Below, piece after piece: positions 7,309 through 14,624 of a stretch of 25,482 nucleotides of DNA; the stretch's first letter is position 1, and each line of letters begins with the position of its first letter. Made by a program: the position numbers and the translations under genes. Location: the NCBI GenBank assembly GCA_034429695.1, contig DAOUGC010000064.1, positions 1-25,482 on the forward strand, read 5' to 3'. The DNA is from DAOUGC01 sp034429695. Its GTDB lineage: Bacteria; Chloroflexota; Anaerolineae; Anaerolineales; Anaerolineaceae. The notes beneath the pieces were generated by a model that was given only the letters and a program-made list of their open reading frames with translations, ran no database searches and was not told where the DNA came from.

Positions 7309-7337
7309 ATTATAGAACGTATATTCTATGGAGTCAA
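7309..7337 (-). promoter_or_regulatory. Near-consensus promoter with LexA-like operator in the spacer
   Basis: The minus strand carries TTGACT (7337-7332), exactly 17 bases, then TATAAT (7314-7309). The spacer contains TAGAATATACGTTCTA (7328-7313): its five-base ends pair, and its core GAAT-ATAC-GTTC is one base off GAAC-N4-GTTC. A repressor bound there would block polymerase. The leader to the GTG at 7255 would be about 48 bases. Confidence 0.72.
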
Positions 7338-7375
7338 TAGGGAAATTGGAAATTTGTTCTATCAATTTTGTGCAA

Positions 7376-7404
7376 CCGGTCGCGGGTTTTCCACCCGCGG
7401 CCGG
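7376..7404. terminator. Strong GC-rich hairpin after the metal-uptake operon
   Basis: Arms 7376-7387 and 7393-7404 form a 12-bp stem with one G-U pair and a 5-base loop. It lies about 50 bases beyond the stop of the DtxR-family gene. No U-tract follows on either strand. It may still end or protect the operon message. Confidence 0.4.
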
Positions 7405-7451
7405 AAGTATACATGATAATATTGATTTATTATGTAATTCTAATCTAATTA

Positions 7452-8126
7452 TTATTTTTCGATTAGGATTTTGTCACCAATTTCCTTACCCACGGTTAGA
7501 ATTTGTTCCTGACTGCCCACCCCTACCTGCATGGTTCCATCGTGGATATTCTTTGCTTTCAAACTGATGCGCACACCTGGCTGAACACCCAGTTTGGACA
7601 GATACTGTAACAGCCCGGAATCGCTGGATAACACCCGGCACACCACACCAACTTCGCCTTCACCAAGGTCTTGCAAGGGTCTGGCGTCACTGGGCGGCAG
7701 GGTCAGGTCACGGGTGGGAATGGGGTCTCCGTGGGGGTCAAAGGCGGGTTCACCCAACACGGCAGCCATGCGTTCAACGAACAGGGGTGAAATGACATGC
7801 TCCAGCCGTTCTGCCTCAGCATGCACTTGATCCCATGAATAACCGAGCACGCGCACCAGGAATAGTTCCAGCAGGCGGTGCTGGCGGATGGTGCGCAGCG
7901 CCTGGGTGCGCCCCACCGAAGTGAGGCGCACGCCGTGGTGCTTCGTATAGTCTATCGGCGCTGGTTCCAGCTCGGACAGGCGTTTCAACATGCTGGTTAC
8001 CGACGCCGCTGACACCGATAGTTCACTGGCGAGCCGGTTGGTGCTGGTGCTGCCCCCGTCCTGGGTCTGGTTATAGATGGCTTTGAGATAGTCCTCCACC
8101 GATTCTGACAGCCGTTCAGTGCTCAT
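7452..8126 (-). CDS. DtxR/MntR-family metal-dependent repressor
   Basis: A 224-residue regulator with three parts: N-terminal winged helix (about 1-70), metal-binding and dimerisation helices (about 72-145) and a C-terminal FeoA/SH3-like domain (about 150-224). Expected metal ligands are visible at D12, H83, E106, E109 and H110. The ERLEH pattern has Glu where iron regulators such as DtxR and IdeR have Cys, which favours manganese. The position matching MntR Glu11 is Lys (K15), so the second metal site may differ. It is the last gene of the metal-uptake operon, with AAGGAGGG overlapping the stop of the preceding permease. It probably binds the palindrome at 12182-12199 and represses its own operon when metal is plentiful. 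Confidence 0.92.
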   Translation of the reverse strand: MSTERLSESVEDYLKAIYNQTQDGGSTSTNRLASELSVSAASVTSMLKRLSELEPAPIDYTKHHGVRLTSVGRTQALRTIRQHRLLELFLVRVLGYSWDQVHAEAERLEHVISPLFVERMAAVLGEPAFDPHGDPIPTRDLTLPPSDARPLQDLGEGEVGVVCRVLSSDSGLLQYLSKLGVQPGVRISLKAKNIHDGTMQVGVGSQEQILTVGKEIGDKILIEK

Positions 8127-8135
8127 GCTCCCTCC

Positions 8136-9239
8136 TTACCCAACGCTCTGCGCCCGTTGCCGCCCGGCATCCGTTAGTGACAATCGTTGGCCTTCCTGCT
8201 GCACTGTGCCTTCTGATGTGGCAACCTGCAGGACGCGGCTGGCGAACTCAGCATCCCAGTTGAGGTGCTCATGCAGGTGATCCAGCGAGCTTTCCAACGC
8301 AGCGTCGTGCTCGTGTTCATGATTTGCCAGGTGCGAGGCCAGCAGCGTGACCGCAAACTCAATCTTCTGGTGTCTGCGCCGCCGCCATTGCACCACCAGA
8401 CCGCGTTGCGGGCTGAACAGGAACGCCAGGGCAAACAACAAACCGGCGGCTCCTGCCATTGCTCCTGATATGGAAGCATCCAGCGCAAAGGCCACCCAGT
8501 AACCGATGACTGCGCTGAGCGCGCCTGCACCGGCGCTGATCAACAACATGCGCGGCAGGCGGTCGGTGAGCAGGTAAGCCGTGGCGGGCGGAGCCACCAT
8601 CAACGCCACCACCAGCACCGACCCAACGATGTCGAACGCGCTCACCACCGTCACCGACACCAGTGACATCAACCCGTAATGCAACACCGCCGGCAAAAAA
8701 CCCAGCGCAGCCGCCAGGGCAGCGTCAAAGGTGGCGATTTTCAGCTCCTTGTAAAACAACAGGATCACCACCAGGTTGATCGCCAGGATGCCCGCCATTA
8801 CGTAAAAGCCGCGCGGACCGAGATCCAGCCCGGCAATGGACAGCCGGTCAAACGGGGTCAGGGCGATCTCGCCCAGCAACACCATGTCGGTGTCGAGGTG
8901 CACGTCTCCGGCGTAGAGCGTGATCAGGATCACTGCCAGGCTGAACAGGGCTGGAAAAACCAGACCAATGGCTGCATCGGAGCGCACCAGTTGGGTGCGT
9001 TCCAGCAGCCCCACCAGCATCACGGTAAGCACGCCCACTGCGGCAGCGCCAAGGATTAGCACCGGCGAACTGAGGTCGCGCACCAGGAAGAATGCCAGCA
9101 CAATGCCGAGCAGCACGGTATGGCTGATGGCGTCTGACAGCATGGCCTGACGGCGCAGCACCAGAAATACGCCCGGCAGGGCGCACGCCACCGCGGTGAC
9201 AATGGCCACCAGCAGGATCTCAAGACTGATGATGTCCAT
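8136..9239 (-). CDS. Manganese/zinc/iron ABC transporter permease with C-terminal extension
   Basis: A 367-residue ABC-3 family integral membrane subunit. The family core spans about residues 1-275 with eight or nine hydrophobic helices and includes RRQAMLSDAISHTVL, the segment that normally faces the ATPase. About 90 hydrophilic residues follow. They start after FSPQRGL and include a His/Glu-rich patch (HEHEHD) and a C-terminal part ending LSLTDAGRQRAQ, which looks like the wing of a DtxR/MarR-type winged helix. Ordinary family members stop near 280 residues. The ATG at 9239 is preferred to an upstream in-frame start because AAAGGAGGG precedes it at the right distance. The start lies inside the end of the preceding permease gene (20-base overlap). 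Confidence 0.9.
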   Translation of the reverse strand: MDIISLEILLVAIVTAVACALPGVFLVLRRQAMLSDAISHTVLLGIVLAFFLVRDLSSPVLILGAAAVGVLTVMLVGLLERTQLVRSDAAIGLVFPALFSLAVILITLYAGDVHLDTDMVLLGEIALTPFDRLSIAGLDLGPRGFYVMAGILAINLVVILLFYKELKIATFDAALAAALGFLPAVLHYGLMSLVSVTVVSAFDIVGSVLVVALMVAPPATAYLLTDRLPRMLLISAGAGALSAVIGYWVAFALDASISGAMAGAAGLLFALAFLFSPQRGLVVQWRRRRHQKIEFAVTLLASHLANHEHEHDAALESSLDHLHEHLNWDAEFASRVLQVATSEGTVQQEGQRLSLTDAGRQRAQSVG

Positions 9240-10383
9240 GCTGACCCTCCTTTGTGGATGCAATTCCGATTTCAGCCCGTGACTGTGCCTCATGGGTTCC
9301 AGCCTCTGTCAGCCGCCACTGACCGTCGGGAGTGCTTTCCGCCCAACCGCGTTCAGCCATGACCTGCAGCGTGGCTCGTGCGCCGCTGCCGGGGTGCATC
9401 ACCTGCAGCGCAGACAGCGCGTGAGCATGGGCGGGGTCATGGTGTTCCAGTGCCAGCTCGTACAGGTCTGCCAGCATGGCGTCAACACGCAGGCGTCGGT
9501 GATTGCGGGTTTCATCCAGCCAGCGGCGCATCAGGCCCCGTTGCGGTGCTAACAGAAGAGAAGCGACCACAATCAGCGTGGCGCTGAGTACAATGGTGGG
9601 GCCGGTGGACAGGCCCGGCGCCAGGCTGGAAACCAGCGTGCCGCCCACACCTGCCAGTGCACCCAACCCGCCGGCCAGCAGCACCATCACCCCCAGCCGG
9701 TTGGTCCACTGGCGGGCGGCGGCTGCCGGGGCAACCACCATGGCGCTCATCAGCACCACCCCCACCGCCTGCAGACCGATCACAATGGCGATCACCAGCA
9801 GGCTGGTGAGCAACAGGTCCAGCAGGGAGACCGGCAGGCCAAGGCTGGCGGCGTACTCGCGGTCAAAGGTGATCAACTTGAATTCCTTCCAGAATACCGC
9901 AAGCAGAGCCAGCGCCACCCCGCCGAGGGCTGCCATGACCACCACATCGGACTGCAGCAGGGCGGCTGCCTGCCCGAACAGGAAGTGATCCAGCCCAGCC
10001 TGGCGTGAGTCGGGCAGACGCTGGGTGAAGGTCAGCAACACCAGCCCCAGCCCAAAGAATACTGATAGCGAGATGCCCAGTGCGGTGTCCTCCTTGATTC
10101 GCGAGCGGCGCACAACGGCCATCATCAGCAGCGTCGCCAGCCAGCCGGTGAGCGCCGCGCCGAGCAACAACGCCAGCGGCGCTTTGCTGCGGGTGATCAG
10201 AAATGCCAGCACCACACCCGGCAGGGCGGCGTGTGAAATGGCGTCTCCCAGCAGGCTCTGGCGGCGCAGCACGGCATGTGCGCCCAACGCTCCGCTGACC
10301 ATGCCGAGCACAGCCGCGCCGAGCGCCACGGTGCGCAGGGTGTAATCAGTGAACAGGTCACTTAGCAATTGCAGGATGTTCAT
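9220..10383 (-). CDS. Manganese/zinc/iron ABC transporter permease with C-terminal extension
   Basis: A 387-residue ABC-3 family permease, paralogous to its downstream neighbour. It has about eight or nine membrane helices in residues 1-280, with the ATPase-contact segment RRQSLLGDAISHAALPG near residue 41. After the conserved LLAPQRGL it carries about 100 soluble residues. These have helix-like stretches (MLADLYELALEHH, ATLQVMAERGW) and a terminal WRLTEAGTHEAQ pattern like a winged-helix hairpin. The second permease has the same plan. Its ATG overlaps the ATPase stop by four bases (ATGA), which indicates translational coupling. It presumably pairs with the second permease to form the metal channel. 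Confidence 0.9.
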   Translation of the reverse strand: MNILQLLSDLFTDYTLRTVALGAAVLGMVSGALGAHAVLRRQSLLGDAISHAALPGVVLAFLITRSKAPLALLLGAALTGWLATLLMMAVVRRSRIKEDTALGISLSVFFGLGLVLLTFTQRLPDSRQAGLDHFLFGQAAALLQSDVVVMAALGGVALALLAVFWKEFKLITFDREYAASLGLPVSLLDLLLTSLLVIAIVIGLQAVGVVLMSAMVVAPAAAARQWTNRLGVMVLLAGGLGALAGVGGTLVSSLAPGLSTGPTIVLSATLIVVASLLLAPQRGLMRRWLDETRNHRRLRVDAMLADLYELALEHHDPAHAHALSALQVMHPGSGARATLQVMAERGWAESTPDGQWRLTEAGTHEAQSRAEIGIASTKEGQHGHHQS

Positions 10384-11168
10384 GGAACCTCCACTGCATG
10401 TCCGGCTTCCACCGGGTGTGACCCATTGACCGCCGGCAGCAACGCCAGGTTGCCGCCGTACGCGCGGCGCAGGTTCTCGGTGGTAAAAGCCTGTTCCACC
10501 GGACCACTGGCAATGCGGCGCACATTCAACAGTGTCACCCAGTCGAAGTATTCAGTCACGGTTTGCAGGTCGTGATGCACCACCACCACCGTCTTGCCTG
10601 CAGCGCTCAATTCCTGCAGCAGGGTGACGATGGCGCGTTCGGTCACGGCATCCACCCCCTGAAAAGGCTCATCCATCAGGTATATGCTGGCGTCCTGTAC
10701 CAACGCGCGTGCCAAAAAGACGCGCTGCTGCTGACCACCAGACAACTGGCTGATCTGGCGGCTGGCAAAGGCCTGCATGCCCACCTTGTCAAGTGCAGCG
10801 TGGGCTGCTTCAGCTTCACGTGGGCCAGGCCGACGCAGCCAGCCCAGCTTTGCATAACAACCCATCATGACCACGTCCTGCACGGTGGTGGGAAAGTCCC
10901 AGTCCACGCTGCCGCGCTGGGGTACGTAACCCACCAGGCGGCGCTGCTGCCCGTAGGGTTTGCCTTCCACCAGCACCTGCCCGGCAGCCGGTTTGACCAG
11001 CCCCAGGATGGCTTTGAGCAGGGTGCTTTTTCCTGCTCCGTTTGGCCCCACAATGGCCATCAATTTGCCGGATGGAACATCCAGATCAACATCCCACAGG
11101 ACGGGTTGTTGCTGATAGGCGACCGTCAGGTCGCGGATTTGTATGGCGAATTCGTGTTGCATATTCAT
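10380..11168 (-). CDS. Manganese/zinc ABC transporter ATP-binding protein
   Basis: A 262-residue nucleotide-binding subunit of the MntB/ZnuC/TroB type. Visible motifs are Walker A GPNGAGKST (about 40-48), the Q-loop YVPQRGSVDWDFP, the signature LSGGQQQRV, Walker B IYLMDEPF and the H-loop in VVVVHHDL. The RGSVDWDFP segment after the Q-loop is characteristic of metal-uptake ATPases. The start at 11168 has AAGGAA upstream; a second ATG six bases later is possible. It lies between the lipoprotein gene (10-base gap) and the first permease (4-base overlap) and supplies energy for uptake. Confidence 0.95.
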   Translation of the reverse strand: MNMQHEFAIQIRDLTVAYQQQPVLWDVDLDVPSGKLMAIVGPNGAGKSTLLKAILGLVKPAAGQVLVEGKPYGQQRRLVGYVPQRGSVDWDFPTTVQDVVMMGCYAKLGWLRRPGPREAEAAHAALDKVGMQAFASRQISQLSGGQQQRVFLARALVQDASIYLMDEPFQGVDAVTERAIVTLLQELSAAGKTVVVVHHDLQTVTEYFDWVTLLNVRRIASGPVEQAFTTENLRRAYGGNLALLPAVNGSHPVEAGHAVEVP

Positions 11169-11178
11169 GTTTATTTCC

Positions 11179-12156
11179 TTAATTGCGGGTTTTGGCTTCC
11201 GCTGCCAGGGCGTTCAGAATGGTACTGACGTTGGCGCGCACCATGCCGGTGTAGGTTCCTTCGGGAGTGCCGGGATCGCCCATGGCGTCCGAGTAAAGCT
11301 GCCCGCCGATCTGGACGTTAAAGCCGCGCGATTCCACTGCGGCTTGCACGGCCTCAATGTTGCGGCGCGGGACGGAGGATTCGATAAATACCGCCGGGAT
11401 GCGCCGTTCTGTGATCATCTCCGCCAGGTCGCGCACGTTGGCAGCGCCGGCTTCCGTTGCAGTGCTCAGCCCTTGCAGGCCCACCACCTCAAAGCCGTAG
11501 GCTCGTCCAAAGTAGGAGAATGCATCGTGAGCTGTGACCAGCACGCGCCGGTCGGGGGGTAATTGCTGTACCTGTGTCAAAATTTCTTCGTGCAGTTGCA
11601 ACAGTTCAGCCTGGTAAGCGGCGGCATTGGCCGCATATTGATCGGCGTGTGCCGGGTCGATCCTGCTGAGCGCCTCGCGCACGGTGTCAACCGTACCCGC
11701 CCACAATGAAACGTCGAACCACACGTGTGGATCGTATGCGCTGCTGTAATTGGGCGGGGCAATGAGCGCATCGCGATCAAGGCTGTCGGTGATGGCAACG
11801 GTGGTCTTGAGCGTCCCCATGCGTTCCAGCACCACACCCATGGCTGCTTCCAGATGCAGGCCTGAATAAAAGATGATGTCGGCTTTTTGCAGCCGTGACA
11901 CGTCACCGGCCGATGTCTTGTAGAGATGTGGATCCACGCCGGGACCCATCAGCACGGTCACACTGACATATTCGCCGCCGACGTTTTTTACCACGTCACC
12001 GACCATACCGGTTGTGGCAACGACGTTAATGGTCATTTGATCGGCATCCGGCAGGCTGTCTGCCATTGCCACACTGCCGCATGCGCTGAGCAGCCAGGCT
12101 GCCGCGATCAGCAGCAGGGGGAGTGCCATTGGGGTTTTTCTTATTTTTCCACCCAT
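11179..12156 (-). CDS. TroA/ZnuA-like metal-binding lipoprotein
   Basis: A 325-residue solute-binding protein of the cluster A-I (SBP_bac_9) family. The N-terminus is a lipoprotein signal: Lys/Arg-rich start, hydrophobic core and lipobox LSAC, with the lipidated Cys near residue 26. Metal ligands are readable as His in DPHLY (about 77), His in DPHVWFD (about 144), His in VTAHDAFSYF (about 210) and Asp in LYSDAMG (about 289). This His3-Asp set is the one found in TroA and ZnuA; PsaA-type manganese binders have Glu at the third position. The His-rich loop of many zinc binders is missing. Manganese or zinc is therefore likely, and the sequence alone does not decide. The ATG at 12156 has GAGGT upstream; the earlier in-frame TTG has no room for a ribosome site. 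It is the first gene of the uptake operon. Confidence 0.93.
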   Translation of the reverse strand: MGGKIRKTPMALPLLLIAAAWLLSACGSVAMADSLPDADQMTINVVATTGMVGDVVKNVGGEYVSVTVLMGPGVDPHLYKTSAGDVSRLQKADIIFYSGLHLEAAMGVVLERMGTLKTTVAITDSLDRDALIAPPNYSSAYDPHVWFDVSLWAGTVDTVREALSRIDPAHADQYAANAAAYQAELLQLHEEILTQVQQLPPDRRVLVTAHDAFSYFGRAYGFEVVGLQGLSTATEAGAANVRDLAEMITERRIPAVFIESSVPRRNIEAVQAAVESRGFNVQIGGQLYSDAMGDPGTPEGTYTGMVRANVSTILNALAAEAKTRN

Positions 12157-12181
12157 AATTTTCAACCTCGTAAAAAATAAA

Positions 12182-12199
12182 ATTTAGATGCGTCTAAAT
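12182..12199 (-). promoter_or_regulatory. Operator palindrome for the DtxR-family regulator
   Basis: ATTTAGA (12182-12188) and TCTAAAT (12193-12199) are perfect inverted arms around TGCG, giving an 18-bp palindrome, the usual size for DtxR/MntR-type sites. It lies just after the predicted start of transcription (about 12201) and before the lipoprotein ATG, where bound repressor would block the operon. Confidence 0.75.
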
Positions 12200-12207
12200 A
12201 TGGGATG

Positions 12208-12236
12208 ATGATAACAAGTTAATATGATATTGTCAA
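12208..12236 (-). promoter_or_regulatory. Promoter of the metal-uptake operon
   Basis: The minus strand has a perfect TTGACA (12236-12231), 17 bases, then TATCAT (12213-12208). Transcription should start near 12201, directly upstream of the palindromic operator, and run through all five genes down to 7452. Confidence 0.8.
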
Positions 12237-12320
12237 TGATATTGGTAATATATAGTGAAGAATGTGGGAGTAAAACGAAAGCAACCCGGGTGAGATTATC
12301 CCGAAGCGGTGACAAACCAC

Positions 12321-12326
12321 TATAAT
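12321..12326 (+). promoter_or_regulatory. Possible -10 box for the chromate-type transporter
   Basis: TATAAT lies 26 bases before the ATG at 12353, followed by a GGGGGAAGG stretch that may act as the ribosome site. No acceptable -35 hexamer is present at the right distance, so this is tentative. Confidence 0.35.
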
Positions 12327-12352
12327 AAGCCCAAGGGGGAAGGTCCGCCCGT

Positions 12353-13543
12353 ATGCCTGTCATGAAAGATCATTCTTCTTCCACTCTTACCCAACAACCC
12401 CCGCGTCTGGCAGAGGTGGCCTGGGTGTTCCTGCGGTTGGGGCTGCTGGGGTTTGGCGGGCCTGCCGCCCACATTGCCATGATGCACAATGAAGTGGTGA
12501 CGCACCGCCGCTGGCTGACCGACGCTGAATTTATGGACATGCTGGGGGCCACCAACCTGATCCCCGGACCCAATTCAACCGAGATGACCATTCACCTGGG
12601 TTACCGGAGGGCAGGCAAAGCCGGGCTGGTGGTGGGCGGGGTATGCTTCATCCTGCCTGCCATGTTGATTGTGCTTGGCATGGCTGCACTGTATGTGAAG
12701 TTTGGCAGCCTGCCGCAAACCGGCTGGGTGCTGTACGGCGTCAAACCGGTGATCATTGCGGTGATTGCCCAGGCGCTTTATACCCTGGGCAGCAAGGTGC
12801 TCAAAGGGTGGCTGATGTGGGTTGCTGCGATCACCGCGCTGGTGTTGTACCTGCTGCGCTTCAATGAACTGGGGTTGTTGTTTGCCATTGGTCTGGTGGT
12901 GATGCTGGCGCGCAACCTGCGGCGTTTGCGCAGTTTGCCTCCGGCCGTCTTCATGGCAGCCCCGGCTGGCCTTTTGAACCCCGCATGGGTCTCCCGCATG
13001 ATGAGCGAAGCCGGAGACCGCCTGCTAAGCCTGTTTTTGATCTTTCTCAAGATCGGCTCGGTGCTGTACGGCAGCGGCTATGTGCTGCTGGCCTTCCTCA
13101 ACGGCGATTTTGTGGAACGGCTGGGCTGGTTGACCCGCCAGCAACTGCTGGATGCCATTGCCGTGGGGCAGGTAACGCCGGGACCGTTGTTTACGTCGGC
13201 TACGTTCATCGGATATATGCTCGGTGGGGTTCCGGGGGCGGTGCTCTCAACGCTGGGGATCTTTCTGCCGGGTTTTCTGTTTGTGCTGATCAGCAATCCC
13301 TTCATCCCGCGGCTGCGCGCATCGCCATGGTTTGGTGCGCTGTTGGATGGTGTCAACGCTGCTTCGCTGGGGTTAATGACCGGTGTCACTGCCCAGATCG
13401 GGGTGGATGCGCTGGTGGACCCGGTTACAATTGTACTGGCGGCGGCAGCCGCTTTTGTGCTGTTTCGATATAAAATCAATTCGATCTGGCTTGTGCTTGC
13501 TGGTCTGGCAGTCGGGTTGTTGATCAAAGGCATTGGTTTCTAA
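12353..13543 (+). CDS. chrA: Chromate transporter family (CHR) membrane protein
   Basis: A 396-residue two-domain CHR transporter. The first half has the family mark GLLGFGGPAAHIAMMHNEVV (about 33-52), then LTDAEFMDMLGATNLIPGPNS. The second half repeats the plan in mirrored form with GSVLYGSGYVLLAFL and LTRQQLLDAIAVGQVTPGPLF. About ten hydrophobic segments are visible. Long-chain CHR proteins export chromate by proton exchange in some bacteria, but many homologues have unknown anions as substrates, so resistance should not be assumed. A second in-frame ATG at 12362 is possible. The divergent metal-uptake promoter lies about 120 bases upstream, and the next plus-strand gene starts 37 bases after the stop. 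Confidence 0.9.
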   Translation: MPVMKDHSSSTLTQQPPRLAEVAWVFLRLGLLGFGGPAAHIAMMHNEVVTHRRWLTDAEFMDMLGATNLIPGPNSTEMTIHLGYRRAGKAGLVVGGVCFILPAMLIVLGMAALYVKFGSLPQTGWVLYGVKPVIIAVIAQALYTLGSKVLKGWLMWVAAITALVLYLLRFNELGLLFAIGLVVMLARNLRRLRSLPPAVFMAAPAGLLNPAWVSRMMSEAGDRLLSLFLIFLKIGSVLYGSGYVLLAFLNGDFVERLGWLTRQQLLDAIAVGQVTPGPLFTSATFIGYMLGGVPGAVLSTLGIFLPGFLFVLISNPFIPRLRASPWFGALLDGVNAASLGLMTGVTAQIGVDALVDPVTIVLAAAAAFVLFRYKINSIWLVLAGLAVGLLIKGIGF

Positions 13544-13580
13544 ATCATCTCCCAAATGCGTTCCCCCGAAAGGATCCAAC

Positions 13581-14555
13581 ATGGCTTTCTTTGACCTGCC
13601 CCTTGAAGAACTCAGGCAATATTGCCCACCGCGCGAAGAACCCGCCGATTTTGACGCCTTCTGGGACAAGACCCTGGCTGATACGCGGTCATTTGCGCTG
13701 GATGCCCGTTTTGAGCGTGTTGAGTGCGGCCTGCGTTTGATCGATGCCTTCGACGTGACCTTCAATGGTTGGGGCGGGCAGCCGATCAAGGGCTGGTTGA
13801 TGCTGCCTGCCGGAGTGCGCGAAAAGCTGCCGTGCGTGGTGGAATACATCGGTTACGGCGGCGGGCGTGGCTTTCCGCTGGACTGGCTGCACATGGCTTC
13901 AGCCGGTTACGCGCATTTGATTATGGACTGCCGCGGGCAGGGCAGTAGTTGGCGCACAGGCGACACCCCCGACAACGACGCAGCCGGCTCCAGCCCGCAT
14001 TACCCCGGTTTCATGACCCAGGGTGTGCTGGACCCGCACACTTACTACTACCGCCGTCTGATCAGCGATGCGGTGCGCGCAGTGGAAGCCGCCCGCAGCC
14101 ATCCCGCGGTGGACGCAAAGCATATCGCTGTGCGCGGCGGCAGCCAGGGTGGAGCGCTGTCGTTGATCACCGCCGGGCTGGTCCCTGATCTGGACGCCTG
14201 CCTGACGGATGTGCCCTTCCTGTGCCATTACCGCCGCGCTGTCACCATCACGGATGGTTTTCCGTATGGTGAGATCGCGCATTATCTCAAAATTCACCGC
14301 GATCAGGTGGAGACCGTGTTTAAAACCCTGTCCTACTTCGATGGGGTCAACTTTGCGGCGCGCGCCAGGGCACAGGCTTTGTTTTCGGTGGGTCTTATGG
14401 ACGATATTTGCCCGCCTTCCACCGTATTCGCCGCCTACAACCATTACGCCGGGAAGCGCGACATCCGCGTATACCAGTTCAATCAACACGAGGGCGGCGA
14501 GACCTTCCAGTTGATGGAACAGATCAAGCTGTTGCACAGCCTGTGGCAGAAGTGA
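13581..14555 (+). CDS. Acetyl xylan esterase / cephalosporin-C deacetylase (CE7)
   Basis: A 324-residue alpha/beta hydrolase of carbohydrate esterase family 7. The nucleophile elbow RGGSQGGALS places the catalytic Ser at residue 188. The acid lies in GLMDDICPP (Asp 274), and the His in NQHEGG is residue 303. These three numbers are the same as I recall for the Thermotoga maritima CE7 enzyme, which strongly supports the chosen ATG at 13581; AAAGGA sits just upstream. The DCRGQGSS segment near residue 117 is also a family hallmark. CE7 enzymes remove acetyl groups from short sugar oligomers inside the cell, and no signal peptide is seen. The mannosidase gene follows 69 bases later, which fits deacetylation of an imported glycan. 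Confidence 0.93.
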   Translation: MAFFDLPLEELRQYCPPREEPADFDAFWDKTLADTRSFALDARFERVECGLRLIDAFDVTFNGWGGQPIKGWLMLPAGVREKLPCVVEYIGYGGGRGFPLDWLHMASAGYAHLIMDCRGQGSSWRTGDTPDNDAAGSSPHYPGFMTQGVLDPHTYYYRRLISDAVRAVEAARSHPAVDAKHIAVRGGSQGGALSLITAGLVPDLDACLTDVPFLCHYRRAVTITDGFPYGEIAHYLKIHRDQVETVFKTLSYFDGVNFAARARAQALFSVGLMDDICPPSTVFAAYNHYAGKRDIRVYQFNQHEGGETFQLMEQIKLLHSLWQK

Positions 14556-14624
14556 CCGCCGGTGTGAAACCATTACATGCTTGCTTGGCGGGTGCAGCCT
14601 TCACCTGCCGGGAGGATTGGACTC

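Noticed and set aside
10380..12156. Labelling the uptake system strictly as zinc (znuABC) or manganese (mntABC)
   Set aside because: The regulator points to manganese and the lipoprotein ligands to a TroA/ZnuA type, so gene symbols implying one metal would overstate the evidence.
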